64,000 nt of DNA from an uncultured Synechococcaceae cyanobacterium (GCA_902634405.1 CACPJY010000008.1:1-64000), one strand, 5' to 3'; shown: positions 16,243 through 26,781, counted from the stretch's first letter. Numbers and translations: made by a program. Notes: generated by a model not told the origin, from the sequence alone.

Positions 16243-16968
16243 ATGGCCCGCCCTTGGTCTGATATTCCAATTGTTGAATGTGGTGAGCCATTAAGGTTGA
16301 TTCCTTCTTGGTGTAATCTTCTAGAACCGCATCCTTATGTTGCTGTAGGCGCACCTTATGGAGAAGGAGTTAATCCTTATATGCTTAGGATAGGTGTTAT
16401 ACATAGACTGTCGATTGCTCTTCAAACCCTTCAAAGGAGCTTCCCAGAACTTTCATTAATTGTTTACGATGCTTGGCGCCCAATTGCTGTACAGGCTTAT
16501 ATGGTTGAATACTCCATAGACAAGGAATGTCGACTTAGAGGGATAAATCGACATTTGGTAGATAATGTCGACAAAGTAAAGAAAATTGTTGATTTAGTTG
16601 CTACTTTTTGGGCATCGCCAAGCCTTAATCCTTCTACTCCTCCTCCTCATAGCACTGGTGGTGCTTTGGACCTGACTCTTGCAGATTCAACTGGCATGCC
16701 TATAGATATGGGTGGAGAAATAGATGCAATTGGATCAATTTCACAGCCTGATTACTATGCAGAAGAAGCAAGTAAAAACCCTAATTCAAAAAAATATTTG
16801 TGGGATTTTAGAAGAAGACTTCTAACTGCAACAATGGTTAATGCGGGTTTTGCTCAACACCCTAATGAGTGGTGGCACTTTAGTTATGGTGACCAGCTTT
16901 GGGCATGGAAATATCAATCAGAGCAAGCGATTTATGGAGCTCAAAGTCATTTATCAAGTAATGAATAG
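16243..16968 (+). CDS. VanX-like D-alanyl-D-alanine dipeptidase (M15D)
   Basis: A zinc dipeptidase of the VanX/DdpX family, about 241 residues counted from the ATG at 16243; an ATG at 16234 is also possible. Visible features are the substrate region VYDAWRPIAVQ, the zinc motif HSTGGALD (His and Asp at about 136 and 143) and the catalytic EWWHF (Glu and third ligand His at about 209 and 212). All ligands are kept, so it should be active on D-Ala-D-Ala or another dipeptide from wall turnover. It has no signal peptide, fitting a cytoplasmic recycling enzyme rather than vancomycin resistance; no vanHA genes are present. It overlaps the convergent sir gene by 22 bases. Confidence 0.78.
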   Translation: MARPWSDIPIVECGEPLRLIPSWCNLLEPHPYVAVGAPYGEGVNPYMLRIGVIHRLSIALQTLQRSFPELSLIVYDAWRPIAVQAYMVEYSIDKECRLRGINRHLVDNVDKVKKIVDLVATFWASPSLNPSTPPPHSTGGALDLTLADSTGMPIDMGGEIDAIGSISQPDYYAEEASKNPNSKKYLWDFRRRLLTATMVNAGFAQHPNEWWHFSYGDQLWAWKYQSEQAIYGAQSHLSSNE

Positions 16969-18746
16969 ACTTCATGGTCACCTATTTTTTTGATGTGGTC
17001 CCCGAAGGAATTTTTAGGATGCAGCTTCTTCCAGCTTAATAAAAGTGGCTCTATCTTTGATTCCAGTTGATCAATTGGCAATTTTTGGATGTATGGTTTA
17101 GCAAGTCTTTCAAGACTTGGTGATCCACCAAGCCAAAGCTGATAATCATTGACGCCACTTCCAACTAAGGCTAGTTCTGCCATGTATGGACGAGCGCAAC
17201 CATTTGGACAACCTGTCATACGAATTAGTATTGATTTTTTGATGCCTAGTTTTTCAAGTAAAACTCTTATTCGATTAAGGACATTGGGCAGAATGCGTTC
17301 TGCTTCTGTGATAGCAAGACCACATAAAGGCATTGCTGGACAAGCCATGGCATGTCTGTTGATCGGGGATGGTCTCTCTGGATGTAGAAGTCCTAAATCA
17401 TCTAAGGCTTGCCGAATAGTTGGTTTTTGATATTCTCCAATATTGCAGAGAAGAAGGTCTTGATTAGGGGTTATTCGGATGTCTAGTTGGTATGTAGTTA
17501 CAATTTGATGTAGTTGTTTTTTAAAGTCTCCACTTATTCGACCTGATAACAACGGAATGCCTACAAACCATTTTTTACCAGCTTGTTTGTGCCAACCTAA
17601 ATAATCTTCAAGTTTTCTTGGTGGTTCTGGAAGGACCGGCCTAATAGAACATTTAAAATAATTACTAAGAAGTTCTTTTTTAAACCAGTCGATTCCCTGA
17701 GATTGTAATAGATACTTCATTCGGGCATGCCTTCTTATTTTTCTGTCTCCATAATCTCTTTGAAGCGCCAAGATTGATTGAACTAAAGGTAAAATTTGCT
17801 CTTTAGAAACATATCCAAGTGGATCAGCTAAACGAGCAAAAGTTTCTTCATTGTTATGGGTGCGTCCCATTCCTCCACCAATGTAGACGTTACATCCTTT
17901 TAGAACTCCACCTTTATCAGTAAAGGCAACAAGTCCAATGTCTTGTGTTAGTAGATCAACTGAATTATCTCCAGGCACAGTAACTGCACATTTGAATTTA
18001 CGAGGAAGGTAAGTTTTTCCATATAGAGGTTCCTTTTTATCACCACTAAAGACACCATCTGCAAGTTGTTTTGACCGAAAGTGATTGACTATCTTTTTAG
18101 GACGTATCTTGTATGTCAAATCACCATCAACCCAAAGATCTAGATAGGAGTCTTCGGCTGCAGAAGGTGTAAGCAAATCAGCGATTTCATTAGCCAATTC
18201 ACGGGCCGCTGGATATCCTCCTGTTTCATAAGGTGCGGCTGGGGCCATTACATTTCTGGATACATCTCCGCAAGCAGCCAATGTGGAGCCCATAGAGTGG
18301 ATAATTGTTTTGATGACCTCCCGTAAGTTTTCTTTTCGGACCCCATGCATTTGGAATGCCTGACGAGTGGTAGCTCGCAAAGTGCCATTGCCAAATTTGT
18401 CTGAGAGGTAATTTAATGCTGAAAAAAGAGAGGGGGAGATTTTGCCACCTGGACTTCTTAGTCTCAGCATCATTTGCCAGTCTCTACTTTCCCCTTTCTT
18501 TCGATTTTCCCGATTATCCTGTTGATAGCTACCATGGAATTTCAGTAGTTGTAAAGCATCGTTTGAAAAATGATCGATGTCGTTCCTGAGTTCGTTCGAA
18601 AGCGGTTGGGATAAATATTCACTATTGAATTTGAATTGCTCGAATTTACTCTTTTGTGCACGATTTGCTATGCAAGGAAAGAGTTCTTTGGGGGGCTGTG
18701 CCTTCGAATTTTTTTCGTGCTCTTCCACGGCTTTATTTCTTTTCAA
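16947..18746 (-). CDS. sir: Ferredoxin-dependent sulfite reductase
   Basis: Reduces sulfite to sulfide with six electrons from ferredoxin, for cysteine synthesis. The 599-residue protein has the two-fold nitrite/sulfite reductase architecture. RATTRQAFQMHGV lies in the first half. The siroheme-[4Fe-4S] cysteines are in CPAMPLC (469 and 475) and TGCPNGC (513 and 517). Overall length, GDVSRNVMAPAAP and the C-terminal extension favour sulfite over nitrite reductase. It is divergent from glyS with a 56-bp gap. Confidence 0.9.
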   Translation of the reverse strand: MKRNKAVEEHEKNSKAQPPKELFPCIANRAQKSKFEQFKFNSEYLSQPLSNELRNDIDHFSNDALQLLKFHGSYQQDNRENRKKGESRDWQMMLRLRSPGGKISPSLFSALNYLSDKFGNGTLRATTRQAFQMHGVRKENLREVIKTIIHSMGSTLAACGDVSRNVMAPAAPYETGGYPAARELANEIADLLTPSAAEDSYLDLWVDGDLTYKIRPKKIVNHFRSKQLADGVFSGDKKEPLYGKTYLPRKFKCAVTVPGDNSVDLLTQDIGLVAFTDKGGVLKGCNVYIGGGMGRTHNNEETFARLADPLGYVSKEQILPLVQSILALQRDYGDRKIRRHARMKYLLQSQGIDWFKKELLSNYFKCSIRPVLPEPPRKLEDYLGWHKQAGKKWFVGIPLLSGRISGDFKKQLHQIVTTYQLDIRITPNQDLLLCNIGEYQKPTIRQALDDLGLLHPERPSPINRHAMACPAMPLCGLAITEAERILPNVLNRIRVLLEKLGIKKSILIRMTGCPNGCARPYMAELALVGSGVNDYQLWLGGSPSLERLAKPYIQKLPIDQLESKIEPLLLSWKKLHPKNSFGDHIKKIGDHEVYSLLDK

Positions 18747-18802
18747 CTACCGTAGCTAAGTTTGTAAAGGTTTTTGCACCTTCTTTTCAATAAAGTGAGT
18801 TA

Positions 18803-20992
18803 TTGCTGCCTTTAATATCTTTGCCGACTTTTTTGCTTGAGATAGGAACCGAAGAGCTTCCAGCAGATTTTGCTTCTGCAGCCCCTCTTCAACTAGATCA
18901 GATTGTTAGGAGAGACTTAGATACTCATCGCTTTACATACGGTGAGATTTTTAGTACTAGTACGCCTAGAAGAATCACACTTTTGATTTATGACTTGGCT
19001 GTAGCAGCAAGCGATCTAGAACAATTTCGAAAGGGCCCGCCTGCTGAACAAGCTTTTAAAGATGGTTTGCCAACTAAGGCGGCACTAGGTTTTGCGAAGA
19101 ACCTTGGCTTGACCACCGATTCCCTTGATATACAGGAGACAGACAAAGGGTCCTTTGTTTTTGCAAAGGTTTTAGACCCTGGTGAGTCAGCTCAGCAGTT
19201 TTTGGCTGAAAAAATCCCCCAATGGATCACTTCTCTTCAAGGAAGACGTTTTATGAGGTGGGGGAATGGAGATAGAAGGTTTTCCAGACCAATACGCTGG
19301 CTTGTTGCCTTGCTTGATAAAGAGGTTGTTCCTGTTTGCATGGATGACGCTGATCCTAGAGTGCTTTCTGGGAATCTGAGCCGAGGAAACCGTAATGATC
19401 AAAATGAGCTTGTTATTTCATCGGCTAATCATTACTTAACAACACTTGCCAATGTTGGTATTGAGGTCAAAAGAAAGTCTAGAAAGTCTTTGATTCGCTC
19501 AGAGGTTGATAAGGCAGCAGCAAATTTAAATGCTTTACCAGATTTAACTCATGATTTATGCGAGGAGCTTATAGATTTGGTGGAAACACCAATATTAATT
19601 AAAGCCAGCATTCCTGATAAATTCCTCGATTTGCCGACTGAAGTTCTTACAACTGTAATGAGATCCCATCAAAGATATATTCCTCTGTGGAGATTGAATG
19701 CTCCTAAAGATCCTTTATCACTGAATGCAAGAGAGCAGGTTTTGCCCAGTTTTTTATTTATAGGAAATGGTTCAAAACAGTCAGAAGATCTTGTCAGACT
19801 TGGAAATGAAAGAGTTTTAAGAGCAAGACTCGCGGATGCTGAGTTTTTTCTTAAAGCTGATAAATCTGTGAAAAGTATCCAAAGAGTGGAAGAGTTGAAA
19901 AAAGTTACTTTTGCAAAGGGCTTAGGGTCTTTGTTTGCTCGGGTTGATCGGATTCAGTGGCTTACAGATCTGATTATTGAACATATTGACTTGACCGGAC
20001 CATTTGCAGAATATGCCCGAAGGGCTGCTTATTTGTGCAAGCATGATTTAACAAGTCAGATGGTTGGTGAATTTCCAGAGTTGCAGGGAGTAATGGGGGC
20101 AAAATATCTTCTTGAAGAAGGTGAGCCTCGCCAGGTTGCATTGGCAGTTTTGGAACAATATCTTCCTAAAGGTTCAGGCGATCGTTTGCCGGAAACTGAG
20201 GCGGGCTCTTTAATTGCTTTGGCAGAGCGATTGGAGTTGTTATTCAGCATTTTTTCAATAGGAGAGAGGCCTACTGGTTCTTCAGATCCTTACGCTCTCC
20301 GAAGGGCAGGTAATGGTATTCTTCAAATAATATTTTCTACAAATTGGTCTATTGATTTTATTTCTTTAATTCAGAAAGCATCTTCTTATTGGACAGAAAT
20401 CTTGCCAGACTTGAAATTGGATGCTTCTGCTCTTGTGACTGAGCTGGCGGAATTTATTCGGCAACGTTTGTTTAACTTCTTTGAAGAAGTTCATATTGAC
20501 ATTGATATTATTCAATCAATTGCATCTGAGGATATACATATAGAGCGAATACTTTCAGATCCTATAGATGTACGCTCCCGTGCTGAATTGCTTATGAAGA
20601 TGCGCAATAGTGGTGAGTTAGCAGAGCTTCAAGCTGTTGTAATAAGGGCGGCTAAATTGGCAGATAAATCTCATTTATCCTTAGATATTTTAGATCCTTC
20701 TAATGTAGTTAATTCTCAATTGTTTGAGAAAGAGAGTGAAATGGAACTATTGAATGTTTTAAATAATCTTAATCCAATTATTCAAAGCGGTTCAATTGAT
20801 CGATATTTTCAATTAGCTCAGGGTCTTGTCGCTGGCTCTGAAAAGCTTGCTAATTTTTTTGATGGTGAAAGCAGTGTAATGGTAATGGTTGAAGATCAGA
20901 GAATTAGAGAGAATAGGTTAAATCTGTTAGCGGTTTTAAGAAATCAGGCTTTTGTACTTGCTGACTTTAGGAAAATCAATATTAACTCTTAA
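18803..20992 (+). CDS. glyS: Glycyl-tRNA synthetase beta subunit
   Basis: The beta chain of the heterotetrameric glycyl-tRNA synthetase, which binds tRNA-Gly; the catalytic alpha chain (glyQ) is not in the window. The N-terminus FLLEIGTEELPADF is diagnostic, as are RFMRWGNGDRRFSRPIRWLVAL and MRSHQRYIPL. The C-terminal HD-like and anticodon-binding parts complete a 729-residue protein. No ATG fits; the start is a TTG at 18803 or the one at 18821, just ahead of PTFLLEIG. Confidence 0.96.
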   Translation: MLPLISLPTFLLEIGTEELPADFASAAPLQLDQIVRRDLDTHRFTYGEIFSTSTPRRITLLIYDLAVAASDLEQFRKGPPAEQAFKDGLPTKAALGFAKNLGLTTDSLDIQETDKGSFVFAKVLDPGESAQQFLAEKIPQWITSLQGRRFMRWGNGDRRFSRPIRWLVALLDKEVVPVCMDDADPRVLSGNLSRGNRNDQNELVISSANHYLTTLANVGIEVKRKSRKSLIRSEVDKAAANLNALPDLTHDLCEELIDLVETPILIKASIPDKFLDLPTEVLTTVMRSHQRYIPLWRLNAPKDPLSLNAREQVLPSFLFIGNGSKQSEDLVRLGNERVLRARLADAEFFLKADKSVKSIQRVEELKKVTFAKGLGSLFARVDRIQWLTDLIIEHIDLTGPFAEYARRAAYLCKHDLTSQMVGEFPELQGVMGAKYLLEEGEPRQVALAVLEQYLPKGSGDRLPETEAGSLIALAERLELLFSIFSIGERPTGSSDPYALRRAGNGILQIIFSTNWSIDFISLIQKASSYWTEILPDLKLDASALVTELAEFIRQRLFNFFEEVHIDIDIIQSIASEDIHIERILSDPIDVRSRAELLMKMRNSGELAELQAVVIRAAKLADKSHLSLDILDPSNVVNSQLFEKESEMELLNVLNNLNPIIQSGSIDRYFQLAQGLVAGSEKLANFFDGESSVMVMVEDQRIRENRLNLLAVLRNQAFVLADFRKININS

Positions 20993-21070
20993 TTATATAT
21001 ATATTTATGCACATTAAACAATACAAAGTGAATTGTTAAAGATATTATTTTAGCTAGTGCTATAAAATAT

Positions 21071-22408
21071 TTATTTGTCTGATTTCATTTTTATCCCACC
21101 TTTTATAGAACTTACTTTAAGCATTTGATTTACTTCTGAATCATCGCGGACGGCACTTGGGACAGGTACGTATTTCAAAGGTGCTAATGCTCTCCCCCTT
21201 AGGACTGAGCCAATCGTAAGAAGAGTAAGTTTTATTTGTTGCCAAGGTTTCATTGCTACTACAGTCTTATAGAGATAGCTGTCGAAAGTTAATCTTTGGA
21301 CATCCATGTCATCGCACATCTCTACAAAGGCTTCTCTTGCTCCATCATTTGTATAAAAAATATTTTGTAAGATTTCTAGAACTTTATATGTTGTCCCATA
21401 CTTTTTATCCCATTGCTTTGTATATAGCTTGAGATCTTTTTCCGTAGGGATAACTTGACCTTTTTTACTGGATTCAACAATTTGTTCGGCGCACATACGT
21501 CCACTTTTTGCAGCAAAGTAAATTCCTTCACCTGAGCTTTTAGTTACGTAACCTGCTGCATCTCCTACTAGTGCCATTCGTCCAACCACCCTCCTTGGCC
21601 TTGGATGCTCTGGAATTGGATGCGCTTCAACTTTAATTACTTCGCCATTTACGAGCCTTTTTTTAGCCCGTTCTCGAACTCCTTGTTGCAAACTTTTTAT
21701 TAAAGTTTGATTCTTTTGCATTGTTCCGGTGCCTACTGCAACATGGTCGTACTTGGGGAAAACCCAGCCATAGAAGTCAGGGGAAACATCGTTCCCAACA
21801 TACATTTCTGCTAGATCTTCGTAGTAGGACATCTCTTCTTGAGGCAGTTTGATGCGCTCTTGGAATGCAATGGCAACGTTGTAATCACCTGCATCCATTG
21901 CTTTGGCTACACGACTGTTGGCACCATCGGCTCCAATTATTAGATCTACTTCAAGCTCGTTAGGCACTCCTGTGGCTTCTCCATCTGAGTAGTCCGAGTA
22001 AGAGATTTTGTAGGGACCTTGTCGATTGGAACCTGTGTCAATCTTCGTTACGAGTCCGTTAATAAGAGTCGCTCCTAATTCGGCAGCCCTGTTTCTCATA
22101 AAGGAATCCATTACTTCTCTTCGACACATCCCTATGTATTCCTTATCAGTTTTGCCATAAACCTTGTCAAGACTAATGTCAACTTCTCGATTTGAAGGTG
22201 AGATCATTCGCATGTTTCGAACTTTTCGATCGATTATTGAATCAGGAAGCTCAAATTCTGCAACCATGCAAAGTGGGATAGCTCCTCCACAAGGCTTTGC
22301 ATTGTCTAGCTTCCTTTCAAAAATCCAGGTTTTAATACCTGCTTTTGCAAGAATTTCTGCGGCACATGAGCCACTTGGCCCTCCGCCAACCACTGCTACT
22401 CGCAACAT
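21071..22408 (-). CDS. chlP: Geranylgeranyl reductase
   Basis: ChlP reduces the geranylgeranyl chain to phytyl for chlorophyll and tocopherol synthesis. The frame is open far upstream, but the FAD-binding start VAVVGGGPSGSCAAEILAKAG follows the ATG at 22408, giving 445 residues, the normal size. LDNAKPCGGAIPLCM and the later GDAAGYVTKSSGEGIYFA region are family signatures. It converges with glyS across an AT-rich 78-bp gap without a clear terminator hairpin, and is divergent from the VanY-like gene. Confidence 0.93.
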   Translation of the reverse strand: MLRVAVVGGGPSGSCAAEILAKAGIKTWIFERKLDNAKPCGGAIPLCMVAEFELPDSIIDRKVRNMRMISPSNREVDISLDKVYGKTDKEYIGMCRREVMDSFMRNRAAELGATLINGLVTKIDTGSNRQGPYKISYSDYSDGEATGVPNELEVDLIIGADGANSRVAKAMDAGDYNVAIAFQERIKLPQEEMSYYEDLAEMYVGNDVSPDFYGWVFPKYDHVAVGTGTMQKNQTLIKSLQQGVRERAKKRLVNGEVIKVEAHPIPEHPRPRRVVGRMALVGDAAGYVTKSSGEGIYFAAKSGRMCAEQIVESSKKGQVIPTEKDLKLYTKQWDKKYGTTYKVLEILQNIFYTNDGAREAFVEMCDDMDVQRLTFDSYLYKTVVAMKPWQQIKLTLLTIGSVLRGRALAPLKYVPVPSAVRDDSEVNQMLKVSSIKGGIKMKSDK

Positions 22409-22523
22409 CGTTGAGTCAGCCTCCCTTCTTAAAAGCTGTTTGAAAACTAATACTCCACAATAAATCTTTTGGAGACTTGATGTATGTACCTTTAAGATCG
22501 ATATAACTATCTGTCTTGAAACT

Positions 22524-23261
22524 GTGGCTGGAGCAAGGGCCACTAACAGAAAGATTTCGGAAGACATCCCTGTCGCACGAAGGGCTAGTCCAAAGAGACT
22601 GTCCAGGAAAACTGCACTTGGAATAATTCCTTTATTTATTTTTGGTTTTGGTGTTTTTATTTCCTTATGGGTCTTTTTTGAAAGGATGACTCTGAATACT
22701 CCACCCAATATCCCTCTTGGATTAGTCAGAGACCTTCCTTCCATTGATGGACGAATTCTGGGTCATTTCCCTTATCCAGAGGCCTCTTCTAATGATCTTG
22801 TGGAGGTTTCGTCAGGAATGAAACTTCACTTTCTAACAGCCAAGGCGCTGAAGGCAATGATGAATTCAGCCAAATTAGATGGCGTTGATTTGAGACTTTT
22901 AAGCGCTTATCGTTCTCATCAATTGCAAAGAGAGATATTTTTTGATATCAAATCTGATAGAAATCAGACAGCATCTGAGAGAGCTACTGTCTCAGCTCCA
23001 CCAGGCTATTCAGAACACAGCACAGGTTATGCCATTGATCTTGGAGATGGGGCAAGACCAGATACTCATTTCGAAGAAAGTTTTGAAGAGACCAGAGCAT
23101 TTCTTTGGCTTAAGGGGAATGCAGCTAGATATCATTTCGTACTTTCTTTCCCTAGAGATAATCACCAAGGAGTAAGTTATGAACCTTGGCATTGGCGTTT
23201 TGAAGGGTCAGCAGATGCCCTTAGACAGTTCGAGCCAGCAAGAGAAGTTCATTCAAACTAA
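22524..23261 (+). CDS. VanY-like D-alanyl-D-alanine carboxypeptidase (M15B)
   Basis: A 245-residue, membrane-anchored zinc carboxypeptidase. It starts at a GTG and has a basic N-terminus, one membrane helix at about 32-52 and an extracytoplasmic M15 domain. RLLSAYRSHQLQ comes first; SEHSTGYAIDLGD holds the zinc ligands His165 and Asp172, and EPWHWRF the third at about 223. It would trim D-Ala from peptidoglycan stem peptides in the periplasm. Together with the VanX-like gene 6 kb upstream, this gives two M15 enzymes of different specificity in one neighbourhood. Confidence 0.82.
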   Translation: MAGARATNRKISEDIPVARRASPKRLSRKTALGIIPLFIFGFGVFISLWVFFERMTLNTPPNIPLGLVRDLPSIDGRILGHFPYPEASSNDLVEVSSGMKLHFLTAKALKAMMNSAKLDGVDLRLLSAYRSHQLQREIFFDIKSDRNQTASERATVSAPPGYSEHSTGYAIDLGDGARPDTHFEESFEETRAFLWLKGNAARYHFVLSFPRDNHQGVSYEPWHWRFEGSADALRQFEPAREVHSN

Positions 23262-23391
23262 TAAATTGTCTTTTAATGCCATCTAAGATTTTCTTTTTGA
23301 ATGGGTTCTCTTCATCTGGTTAATTTGTCTCTGATATAGCCTGCCTAGATCAAGCCAAAATACACCTTTATTTTTCCCCAGTCTTTTACAA

Positions 23392-25194
23392 ATGAGTCTT
23401 ATACAAAAAGCGATTCGAAATATTGCCATCATTGCTCATGTTGATCATGGCAAAACAACTTTGGTTGATGCTTTGCTTACTCAATCAGGGATTTTTCGAG
23501 AAAATGAGGCTGTCCCAACATGTGTAATGGATTCCAATGACTTGGAACGTGAAAGAGGTATAACAATTCTGTCTAAGAACACAGCTGTTACTTATAAAGA
23601 AACTCGTATTAATATTGTAGATACTCCTGGGCATGCTGATTTTGGCGGAGAAGTAGAGCGTGTTTTGGGAATGGTAGATGGTTGCCTTTTGATAGTTGAT
23701 TCAAACGAAGGCCCTATGCCGCAGACTCGTTTTGTTCTAAAAAAAGCCTTAGAGCAAGGCTTGAGGCCAATTGTGTTCGTAAATAAAGTAGACCGTGCGC
23801 GTGTTGCCCCAGAGACTGCATTAGACAAGGTTTTAGACCTTTTTTTGGAATTAGGAGCCGATGATGATCAATGCGACTTTCCTTACCTGTTTGGGAGTGG
23901 TTTGGGCGGTTTCGCAAAGTCAGACATGAATTCTAAAAGTGACAACATGAAGCCCCTTTTTGATGCAATATTGCGACATGTTCCCCCTCCAATTGGTGAT
24001 GCTGATAAACCTCTTCAATTGCAAGTTACTACCTTAGATTATTCTGATTATTTAGGAAGAATAGTAATAGGCCGTGTTCATAATGGAATTATTCGTAGTG
24101 GGCAAAGTGCCAAATTATTGAAGGATGATGGAATTATTAAAAGTGGTCGGATTTCTAAATTACTTGGATTTGAGGGACTTCAACGAATAGAGATTGAGCA
24201 GGCTTCTGCAGGAGATTTGGTTGCAGTTGCTGGATTCTCTGATGTAAATATTGGAGAGACAATTGCTTGTCCAGATGAACCTCAAGCACTTCCTTTGATT
24301 AAAGTAGACGAACCCACGCTACAAATGACTTTTGTAGTTAATGATTCGCCATTCGCTGGAAAAGAAGGGAAATTTGTTACCAGTCGTCAATTAAGAGATC
24401 GATTAAAAAAAGAATTACTTACAAACGTTGCGTTGAGGGTAGAAGATACAGACTCCCCAGATAGATTTTCAGTTAGTGGGAGGGGGGAACTTCATTTGGG
24501 AATCCTTATTGAAACCATGAGGAGAGAAGGCTATGAATTCCAGGTTTCACAACCACAAGTTATTTTTCGCACAATAGATGAATCAATCTGTGAACCAGTT
24601 GAAACTCTTGTAATGGATATTCCTGAGGTATCTGTAGGTGCTTGTATTGAAAAGTTAGGTGTAAGAAAAGGTGAAATGAGAAATATGGAAACGACTTCTG
24701 ATGGAAGGACTCAGCTTGAATTTGTTGTGCCATCTCGAGGATTAATAGGATTTCGTGGGGAATTTATACGTGCTACAAGAGGAGAAGGAATCATGAGTCA
24801 CTCTTTTTTTGAATATCGTCCAATACTTGGTGAGTTTGATGCTCGTAGAAATGGAGTGTTAATTGCTTTTGAGGAAGGAACAGCAACATTCTATGCTTTA
24901 AAAAATGCTGAAGATAGAGGTCAATTCTTTATCTCTCCCGGTACTAAAGTTTATAAAGGTATGATTGTTGGAGAAAATACAAGACCTCAAGACCTTGACT
25001 TAAATGTTTGTAAAACAAAGCAATTAACAAATATGCGATCAGCAGGAGCTGAAGAGTTGGATACATTGCAATCGCCAGTTCAAATGACTTTGGAGAGAGC
25101 TTTGGAATATATTGGTCCAGGCGAGATGCTTGAAGTCACGCCTGAATCGATTCGACTTAGAAAAGTTGTAACCAAGAGAACGAGTAAGAGTTAA
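23392..25194 (+). CDS. typA: Translational GTPase TypA/BipA
   Basis: A ribosome-binding GTPase of the EF-G group, linked to stress adaptation and ribosome assembly. G1 AHVDHGKTT (15-23), the switch I region with RERGITI, G3 DTPGHADF and G4 NKVDR are all present. The C-terminal TypA-specific domain includes [11 protein letters not shown] and a basic tail. At 600 residues it is full length. Its TAA shares one base with the ATG of the following DUF309 gene. Confidence 0.96.
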   Translation: MSLIQKAIRNIAIIAHVDHGKTTLVDALLTQSGIFRENEAVPTCVMDSNDLERERGITILSKNTAVTYKETRINIVDTPGHADFGGEVERVLGMVDGCLLIVDSNEGPMPQTRFVLKKALEQGLRPIVFVNKVDRARVAPETALDKVLDLFLELGADDDQCDFPYLFGSGLGGFAKSDMNSKSDNMKPLFDAILRHVPPPIGDADKPLQLQVTTLDYSDYLGRIVIGRVHNGIIRSGQSAKLLKDDGIIKSGRISKLLGFEGLQRIEIEQASAGDLVAVAGFSDVNIGETIACPDEPQALPLIKVDEPTLQMTFVVNDSPFAGKEGKFVTSRQLRDRLKKELLTNVALRVEDTDSPDRFSVSGRGELHLGILIETMRREGYEFQVSQPQVIFRTIDESICEPVETLVMDIPEVSVGACIEKLGVRKGEMRNMETTSDGRTQLEFVVPSRGLIGFRGEFIRATRGEGIMSHSFFEYRPILGEFDARRNGVLIAFEEGTATFYALKNAEDRGQFFISPGTKVYKGMIVGENTRPQDLDLNVCKTKQLTNMRSAGAEELDTLQSPVQMTLERALEYIGPGEMLEVTPESIRLRKVVTKRTSKS

Positions 25195-25589
25195 TGAAAG
25201 AGTCTAAAGTTGATTCGAGCTTGGCTTGTGAAGATCCAAGATTCTTGGAGGCTCTAACTTTTTTTAATTCTGGTGATTGGTATTCGGCTCATGATGCTTT
25301 TGAAGAGCTTTGGCATGAGAGCAGCGAACCCGAAAGACGTACTTTGCAGGGCTTGCTTCAGGTTTCTGTGGCTCAACTTCATCTAGAGAGAAGGAATCTC
25401 AAAGGAGCAATGATTCTTTTCGGTGAGGGTTTGGGTCGTTTAAAGAGCAGGGGGACCCCAGATCTTGGATTAAACATTGAGGAATTCTCTGCTTGGCTAG
25501 AAACACACCTGGAAAAACTTCGAATGGGTAGTGATCCAGAGGGATTGACTGTCCCAGTCCTTATCCAAAGAAATATAATCCGAAGTTAA
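25194..25589 (+). CDS. DUF309 family protein
   Basis: A 131-residue helical protein with the DUF309 signature: FNSGDWYSAHDAFEELWHE, then QGLLQVSVAQLHLERRNLKGA. The His-Glu pairs in HDAFEELWH suggest a metal or small-ligand site, but no function is established. The start overlaps the typA stop by one base, so it is co-translated with typA. Confidence 0.86.
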   Translation: MKESKVDSSLACEDPRFLEALTFFNSGDWYSAHDAFEELWHESSEPERRTLQGLLQVSVAQLHLERRNLKGAMILFGEGLGRLKSRGTPDLGLNIEEFSAWLETHLEKLRMGSDPEGLTVPVLIQRNIIRS

Positions 25590-25615
25590 ATTGAGATTAC
25601 TAACTTCAATACATT

Positions 25616-26056
25616 GTGAATAGCATATTTAACCTGTTAATTGCTATTGGATTTAAAGCAATTTTTCTAGTTGCTTTATTTCATGAAGGACTTAGTACCT
25701 CTCCTTCTTTAGCTGAGGATCTAGATAAATCAAACCAATTAGCTGATAAACGAGAGATCTCTATTGAGTCAGATATGCAAACAGGTGATGTTTCGACGGG
25801 TGTTCTTACAGCTATAGGCAGTGTTCGAATTGTTTATCCTTTAAGGGATTTTATTGCCACTTCAAGACAAGCACAATATTTTAGTAAGGAGAAGAGGCTT
25901 GTTTTGGTTGGAGACGTAGATATTTATCGAAAAGGTGTTAATACACTAAAGGGTGATCGAGTTGTCTACTTATTAGTGGAGGATCAGATTAAGGCGGATA
26001 ATGCACAATTAAATTGGATGATTATGACTAAAAAAGAGGCTAAATCAAAAAAATGA
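25616..26056 (+). CDS. lptA: LptA/OstA-like periplasmic LPS-transport protein
   Basis: A 146-residue protein with an N-terminal membrane or signal segment (about 5-25) and an OstA-like beta domain: ISIESDMQTGDVSTGVLTAIGSVRIVYP, RQAQYFSKEKRLVLVGDVDIYRKGVNTLKGDRVVYLL. LptA forms the periplasmic bridge that carries lipopolysaccharide to the outer membrane. It starts at a GTG at 25616 and ends in an ATGA overlap with lptB. Its position with lptB and lptF strengthens the assignment. Confidence 0.75.
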   Translation: MNSIFNLLIAIGFKAIFLVALFHEGLSTSPSLAEDLDKSNQLADKREISIESDMQTGDVSTGVLTAIGSVRIVYPLRDFIATSRQAQYFSKEKRLVLVGDVDIYRKGVNTLKGDRVVYLLVEDQIKADNAQLNWMIMTKKEAKSKK

Positions 26057-26781
26057 GCTTGTCTCTTGAAAAGGTTGGTTTGACTATTTCTGGCCGACCT
26101 CTTGTTAAGGATGTTTCCCTTGAGCTTGAGCCAGGAGAGGTGGTAGGCCTTTTGGGACCTAATGGAGCAGGAAAAACAACAACATTTAATTTATTAATTG
26201 GTTTATTAAGAGCCGACCATGGTCAAGTACTACTAGAGGGCAGGTCAGTAGGTGAGTTGTCAATGCCATTAAGAGCTCGCTTGGGAGTAGGTTATTTGCC
26301 ACAAGAGCCAAGTGTTTTTAGGCAGTTAACTGTTCGTCAAAATCTTCAGCTAGCGCTTTCTCGAAGTCAATTAAATCCTGTCCAATCAAGACTGCGACTT
26401 GATCAATTAATTCAAAGTTTTCATTTAAGCCCTTTTGTCGATAGATGCGGATATCAGCTTTCTGGAGGAGAAAGACGTCGCTGCGAAGTAGCAAGGGCAC
26501 TTGCTGTTGGGTTGCAGGGGCCAAAGTATTTGTTGCTTGATGAACCTTTTGCTGGAGTGGATCCACTGGCAGTAGGAGATCTTCAGCAGCTAATACACTC
26601 GCTTCAGGAACGGGGGATGGGAATTCTCATTACTGACCACAATGTAAGGGAAACTCTTGCAATAACAGACCGCTCTTACATTCTTAATGAAGGTAAAATT
26701 TTAGCTTCAGGTAGTTCTGAGTCTGTGGCTAATAATCAGTTGGTTCGTCGTTACTATCTTGGTGAGGAGTTCAAGCTTTGA
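26053..26781 (+). CDS. lptB: LPS export ABC transporter ATPase LptB
   Basis: A 242-residue ABC ATPase with Walker A GPNGAGKTT (36-44), signature LSGGERRRCEVARAL, Walker B LLLDEPFAGVDP and the H-loop in ITDHNVRETL. The ERRR signature and DHNVRETL stretch are typical of LptB. It powers extraction of lipopolysaccharide from the inner membrane with the permease encoded just downstream. It overlaps lptA and lptF by four bases each. Confidence 0.9.
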   Translation: MSLSLEKVGLTISGRPLVKDVSLELEPGEVVGLLGPNGAGKTTTFNLLIGLLRADHGQVLLEGRSVGELSMPLRARLGVGYLPQEPSVFRQLTVRQNLQLALSRSQLNPVQSRLRLDQLIQSFHLSPFVDRCGYQLSGGERRRCEVARALAVGLQGPKYLLLDEPFAGVDPLAVGDLQQLIHSLQERGMGILITDHNVRETLAITDRSYILNEGKILASGSSESVANNQLVRRYYLGEEFKL

